From: Herbiconiux gentiana
Lineage (GTDB): Bacteria > Actinomycetota > Actinomycetes > Actinomycetales > Microbacteriaceae
Length of the DNA: 64,000 bases
Assembly: GCF_024978135.1 (NCBI RefSeq)
Contig: NZ_JANTEZ010000001.1
Span: 496,001 to 560,000, forward strand
Direction: 5' to 3'
The notes below the pieces were generated by a model. The model worked only from the letters and a program-made list of their open reading frames with translations, did no database searches and was not told the DNA's origin. Positions within the stretch are counted from its first letter, which is position 1; each line of letters starts with the position of its first letter. A program made the translations under genes and the position numbers. Shown one piece after another: positions 61,693-64,000 of this stretch.

Positions 61693-62667
61693 ATGCAGGC
61701 TGTCCTCATCACGCGTCCCGGCGACGCCTCCGTGCTCGAGCTCTCCGACGTCGAGGATCCGCGCCCCGGTCCCGGTCAGCTGCTGATCGACGTCGCCGCC
61801 GCCGGGATCAACCGCGCCGACGTCGCCCAGCGGCAGGGGCACTATCCCCCGCCTCCCGGGGCGCCGGAGTGGCCGGGGCTCGAAGTGTCCGGCACGGTGG
61901 CCGAGGTGGGCGAGGGCGCCGAGGGGGCGGGCTTCGGCGTGGGCGACCGGGTCTGCGCGCTGCTCGGCGGCGGGGGCTACGCCACCCGCGTGGTGGTCGA
62001 CGCCGGCCACGTGCTGCCCGTGCCCGCCTCGGTCGGCCTGGTCGACGCCGCCGGGCTGCCGGAGGTCGTGGCGACCGTGTGGTCGAACGTCTTCCAGCTC
62101 GCCGGGCTGCGCTCGGGCGAGACCCTGCTCGTGCACGGCGGATCGAGCGGCATCGGCACCATGGCGGTGCAGCTCGGGCGGGCCTTCGGCGCGCGGGTCG
62201 CGGTCACCGCGCGCTCGGCCGAGAAGCTCGAGGCGTGCCGGGAGCTCGGCGCGAGCATCCTGATCGACTACACGCAGGACGACTTCGTGGAGCGGGTGCA
62301 GAGCGAGGCCGGGGGCGCCGACGTCGTGCTCGACGTGGTGGGCGGCGACTACCTCGACCGCAACGTCGCCGCCTTGGCCGTGAACGGGCGGATCGCGAAC
62401 ATCTCCTCGAGCGGCGGGCCCGCCGCGCTCGACCTCGGCGCGCTGATGCGGAAACGCGGCGCGATCCACTCGACGAGTCTGCGGGCGCGGCCGGCCGAGG
62501 AGAAGAGCGAGATCATCCGGAGCGTGCTCGAGACCGTGTGGCCGCTCGTGGCCGACGGGCGGGTGCGGCCCGTGATCGGCGCGCGCTTCCCGCTGGCCGA
62601 GGCGGCGGAGGCGCACCGGCTGATGGAGTCGTCGGCGCACATCGGGAAGATCCTGCTCGTCGTGTGA
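61693..62667 (+). CDS. NAD(P)H-quinone oxidoreductase, zinc-independent MDR family
   Basis: 324 residues from the ATG at 61693. MDR fold with NADPH motif SSGIGTMAVQLGRAFGARVAVTARSAEKLE and the PIG3/QOR block AAGINRADVAQRQGHYPPPPGAPEWPGLEVSG. No structural or catalytic zinc cysteines. It reduces quinones or activated alkenes with NADPH. A GTG nine bases upstream is in frame but lies within the predicted promoter. Divergent from the acyl-CoA ligase. Confidence 0.92.
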   Translation: MQAVLITRPGDASVLELSDVEDPRPGPGQLLIDVAAAGINRADVAQRQGHYPPPPGAPEWPGLEVSGTVAEVGEGAEGAGFGVGDRVCALLGGGGYATRVVVDAGHVLPVPASVGLVDAAGLPEVVATVWSNVFQLAGLRSGETLLVHGGSSGIGTMAVQLGRAFGARVAVTARSAEKLEACRELGASILIDYTQDDFVERVQSEAGGADVVLDVVGGDYLDRNVAALAVNGRIANISSSGGPAALDLGALMRKRGAIHSTSLRARPAEEKSEIIRSVLETVWPLVADGRVRPVIGARFPLAEAAEAHRLMESSAHIGKILLVV

Positions 62668-62734
62668 GCCGGGCGGGCGGCCCAGCCGGGCGGCCCGTCA
62701 GCCGGTCAGCCGCGTAGGCGGCCAGGCGAGCCGC

Positions 62735-63745
62735 TCAGGCGAGCCGGATGCCGTTCTGCAGGCGGGTGCGCAGCTCGAACACCCGGTCGATGCTCGTGCG
62801 CTCACCGCCGCCCCAGCCGCCGCGCCCGCCCGCGGCTCCGTCGACGCCGTTCCGCAGCAGCTGCGGCAGCAGCGAGCGCCGCACGACGACCGAGCCCGAC
62901 AGCCGGCCGCGATCGACGACCTCGGCGGGTTCGGCGAGTGCCGCATCCGGAACCACCACGACCAGCCCGGTGAACTTCACACCGAGCGCACGGCCGAGCG
63001 TCTTGGCGGCCCGGTGCAGCTCGTGCAGTGGCTCGTCGTCGGGGTGGACGGTCTCGCCGATCAGCTCGTCCTTCTTCAGGCGCACCTCGCCGCCCCAGTC
63101 CTCGGACTGGATGGCGTAGAGCCCCGAGGGCCCGAGCACCACGTGGTCGATGGTCTCCGGCACACCGTCGGCCGAGCGGCCCGAGAGCACGTTGTTCCAG
63201 ATCGTGTAGCCGATGCCGAGCGTCGAGACGAGGCCCGCGGTCGACTCCTCGGCGATGGCCTTCGCGAGCCAGCCGCGGATCTCGCGCGGTGCGCTCCGCA
63301 CCAACGCCGGGTCGTACGGGTCGGCGATCTCCACACCGCGGCCCACCCATTCGCGCAGCAGCGTGAGGTAGACCTCGCGCTCCTGGCCGCCGGGGTGGCC
63401 ATAGGTGCGGGCCTTCACGGTCGAGCTGGCGGGGCGACCGGATGCGCGGCCTCCCGTCGCGGGCCCGAAACCCGAGCCCGGGGTCGACGCCGAGCCCGAG
63501 GCGCCGGCGGTGTGCGCGGTCGAGCTGCTCCCCCGCGACCCGCGGTCGTACGCCGCGCGGTCGTCGGGGGCGCCGACGAGCTCCCAGGCCCGCTGCACCG
63601 CGACGAAGCGCACGGAGTCGCCCCCGGTGTCGGGGTGGGTCTCGCGGAGCAGTCGGCGATAGGCCTTCTTCAGCTCGTCCTGCGACGCGGACGGACCGAC
63701 CCCGAGAACCTCGTACGGGCTCTGGGCGAGAGGGCTGTCGGACAC
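62735..63745 (-). CDS. J-domain protein fused to a NERD domain
   Basis: 336 residues. An N-terminal J domain (YEVLGVGPSASQDELKKAYR, with HPD in RETHPDTGG) is followed by a Ser/Gly-rich linker (about 72-110) and a NERD (nuclease-related) domain with IDHVVLGPSGLYAIQSEDWGGEV. A predicted helical stretch at about 165-190 lies between them. J domains recruit Hsp70; the NERD part suggests DNA or RNA processing. No classical DnaJ Cys-rich domain. The start is GTG at 63745 with TATCGT six bases upstream. Confidence 0.88.
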   Translation of the reverse strand: MSDSPLAQSPYEVLGVGPSASQDELKKAYRRLLRETHPDTGGDSVRFVAVQRAWELVGAPDDRAAYDRGSRGSSSTAHTAGASGSASTPGSGFGPATGGRASGRPASSTVKARTYGHPGGQEREVYLTLLREWVGRGVEIADPYDPALVRSAPREIRGWLAKAIAEESTAGLVSTLGIGYTIWNNVLSGRSADGVPETIDHVVLGPSGLYAIQSEDWGGEVRLKKDELIGETVHPDDEPLHELHRAAKTLGRALGVKFTGLVVVVPDAALAEPAEVVDRGRLSGSVVVRRSLLPQLLRNGVDGAAGGRGGWGGGERTSIDRVFELRTRLQNGIRLA

Positions 63746-63751
63746 GCGTTC

Positions 63752-63757
63752 ACGATA
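63752..63757 (-). promoter_or_regulatory. Predicted -10 element of the J-domain/NERD gene
   Basis: TATCGT on the minus strand, six bases before the GTG at 63745; no ribosome site. Confidence 0.45.
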
Positions 63758-63851
63758 CCGGGCGTTTCCGGGGTGTTCGCCGAATGCGCGCAGAGCGGAA
63801 TCGGCGACCGGGGCCGCCGCGCGCCTGGCGTCGGGCCGCCGCGACGACCGG

Positions 63852-64000
63852 TCAGGACGCCTTGTCGGTCACCCGGAGCACGAGCACCGGGCACTGCGCC
63901 CCGAGGATCACGTCGTGGCTCACCGACCCGAGCAGGAACCGCCCGATGCCGTGCCGGCCGTGGCTGCCCACGACGAGCAGCGCCGCCTCCTTGCCGGCCG
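63852..64000 (-). CDS. Universal stress protein (UspA family), 5' end outside window
   Basis: Only the last ~49 codons are in view, but the C-terminal USP signature is clear: LLVVGSHGRHGIGRFLLGSVSHDVI, then CPVLVLRV. The Gly-rich ATP-binding block GSHGRHGIGRFLLGSVS is intact, so it is likely of the ATP-binding type. The stop is TGA at 63852. The start lies past the window edge. Confidence 0.85.
   Translation of the reverse strand, partial: AGKEAALLVVGSHGRHGIGRFLLGSVSHDVILGAQCPVLVLRVTDKAS

Overview
The window is very GC-rich, densely coding DNA from an actinobacterium, most likely a member of the Microbacteriaceae. That placement is an inference from base composition, GTG starts, many apparently leaderless promoters, the linked dxr-rseP-ispG genes, and actinobacterial families such as DUF4192, DUF3516 helicases and C-terminal lytic-transglycosylase-like proteins. 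I see no rRNA, tRNA, CRISPR array, insertion sequence, phage or integrase. The block reads as chromosomal backbone with several unusual clusters. No gap between genes exceeds 300 bases.

Layout. 1-6037: a truncated flavin monooxygenase, then the isoprenoid/protease group ispG, rseP, dxr and a double-FKBP lipoprotein. 6177-9774: an MFS exporter, a cytosolic-looking GH76 enzyme, a hypothetical protein and OsmC. 9827-16466: a nitrogen/polyamine module (gabT, asparaginase, and a potABCD-like importer on the other strand). 16637-30728: a tightly packed seven-gene operon on the minus strand (PP2C phosphatase, membrane Ser/Thr kinase, a 2110-residue Ig-like/FN3 surface protein, MoxR ATPase, DUF58, a transglutaminase-like membrane protein without its catalytic Cys, and a zinc-ribbon/FHA protein). 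30966-34330: a second amine module (Lrp regulator, class III transaminase, PuuB-like oxidase). 34570-48627: assorted housekeeping and accessory genes, including a divergent dihydropteroate-synthase-like protein next to a RibD-like reductase, a Nudix-NYN fusion, a DUF3516 helicase, an Hsp15-like protein, a large hendecad coiled-coil protein and a TetR regulator.

48711-56812 is the most exciting block. It holds a TetR gene, then divergent arms encoding an alkyl-DHAP-synthase-like FAD enzyme, a PlsC acyltransferase and an SDR on one side, and a di-iron-like protein, a fatty acyl-CoA reductase fused to a HAD phosphatase and a second di-iron-like protein on the other. A perfect 8-bp inverted repeat sits in the shared promoter. 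Together these would supply most steps of an aerobic ether-lipid (alkylglycerol) pathway, with the di-iron-like proteins as candidates for a further tailoring step. This is inference from family membership and gene order.

56827-64000: small stress, repair and metabolic genes (YdeI-like, a 53-residue membrane protein, Tag glycosylase, small acetyltransferase, VOC protein, dienelactone hydrolase, acyl-CoA ligase, quinone oxidoreductase, J-domain/NERD fusion, truncated universal stress protein). A 17-bp near-palindrome is shared between the promoters of the TetR gene at 47974 and the VOC gene at 59053, suggesting a two-site regulon.
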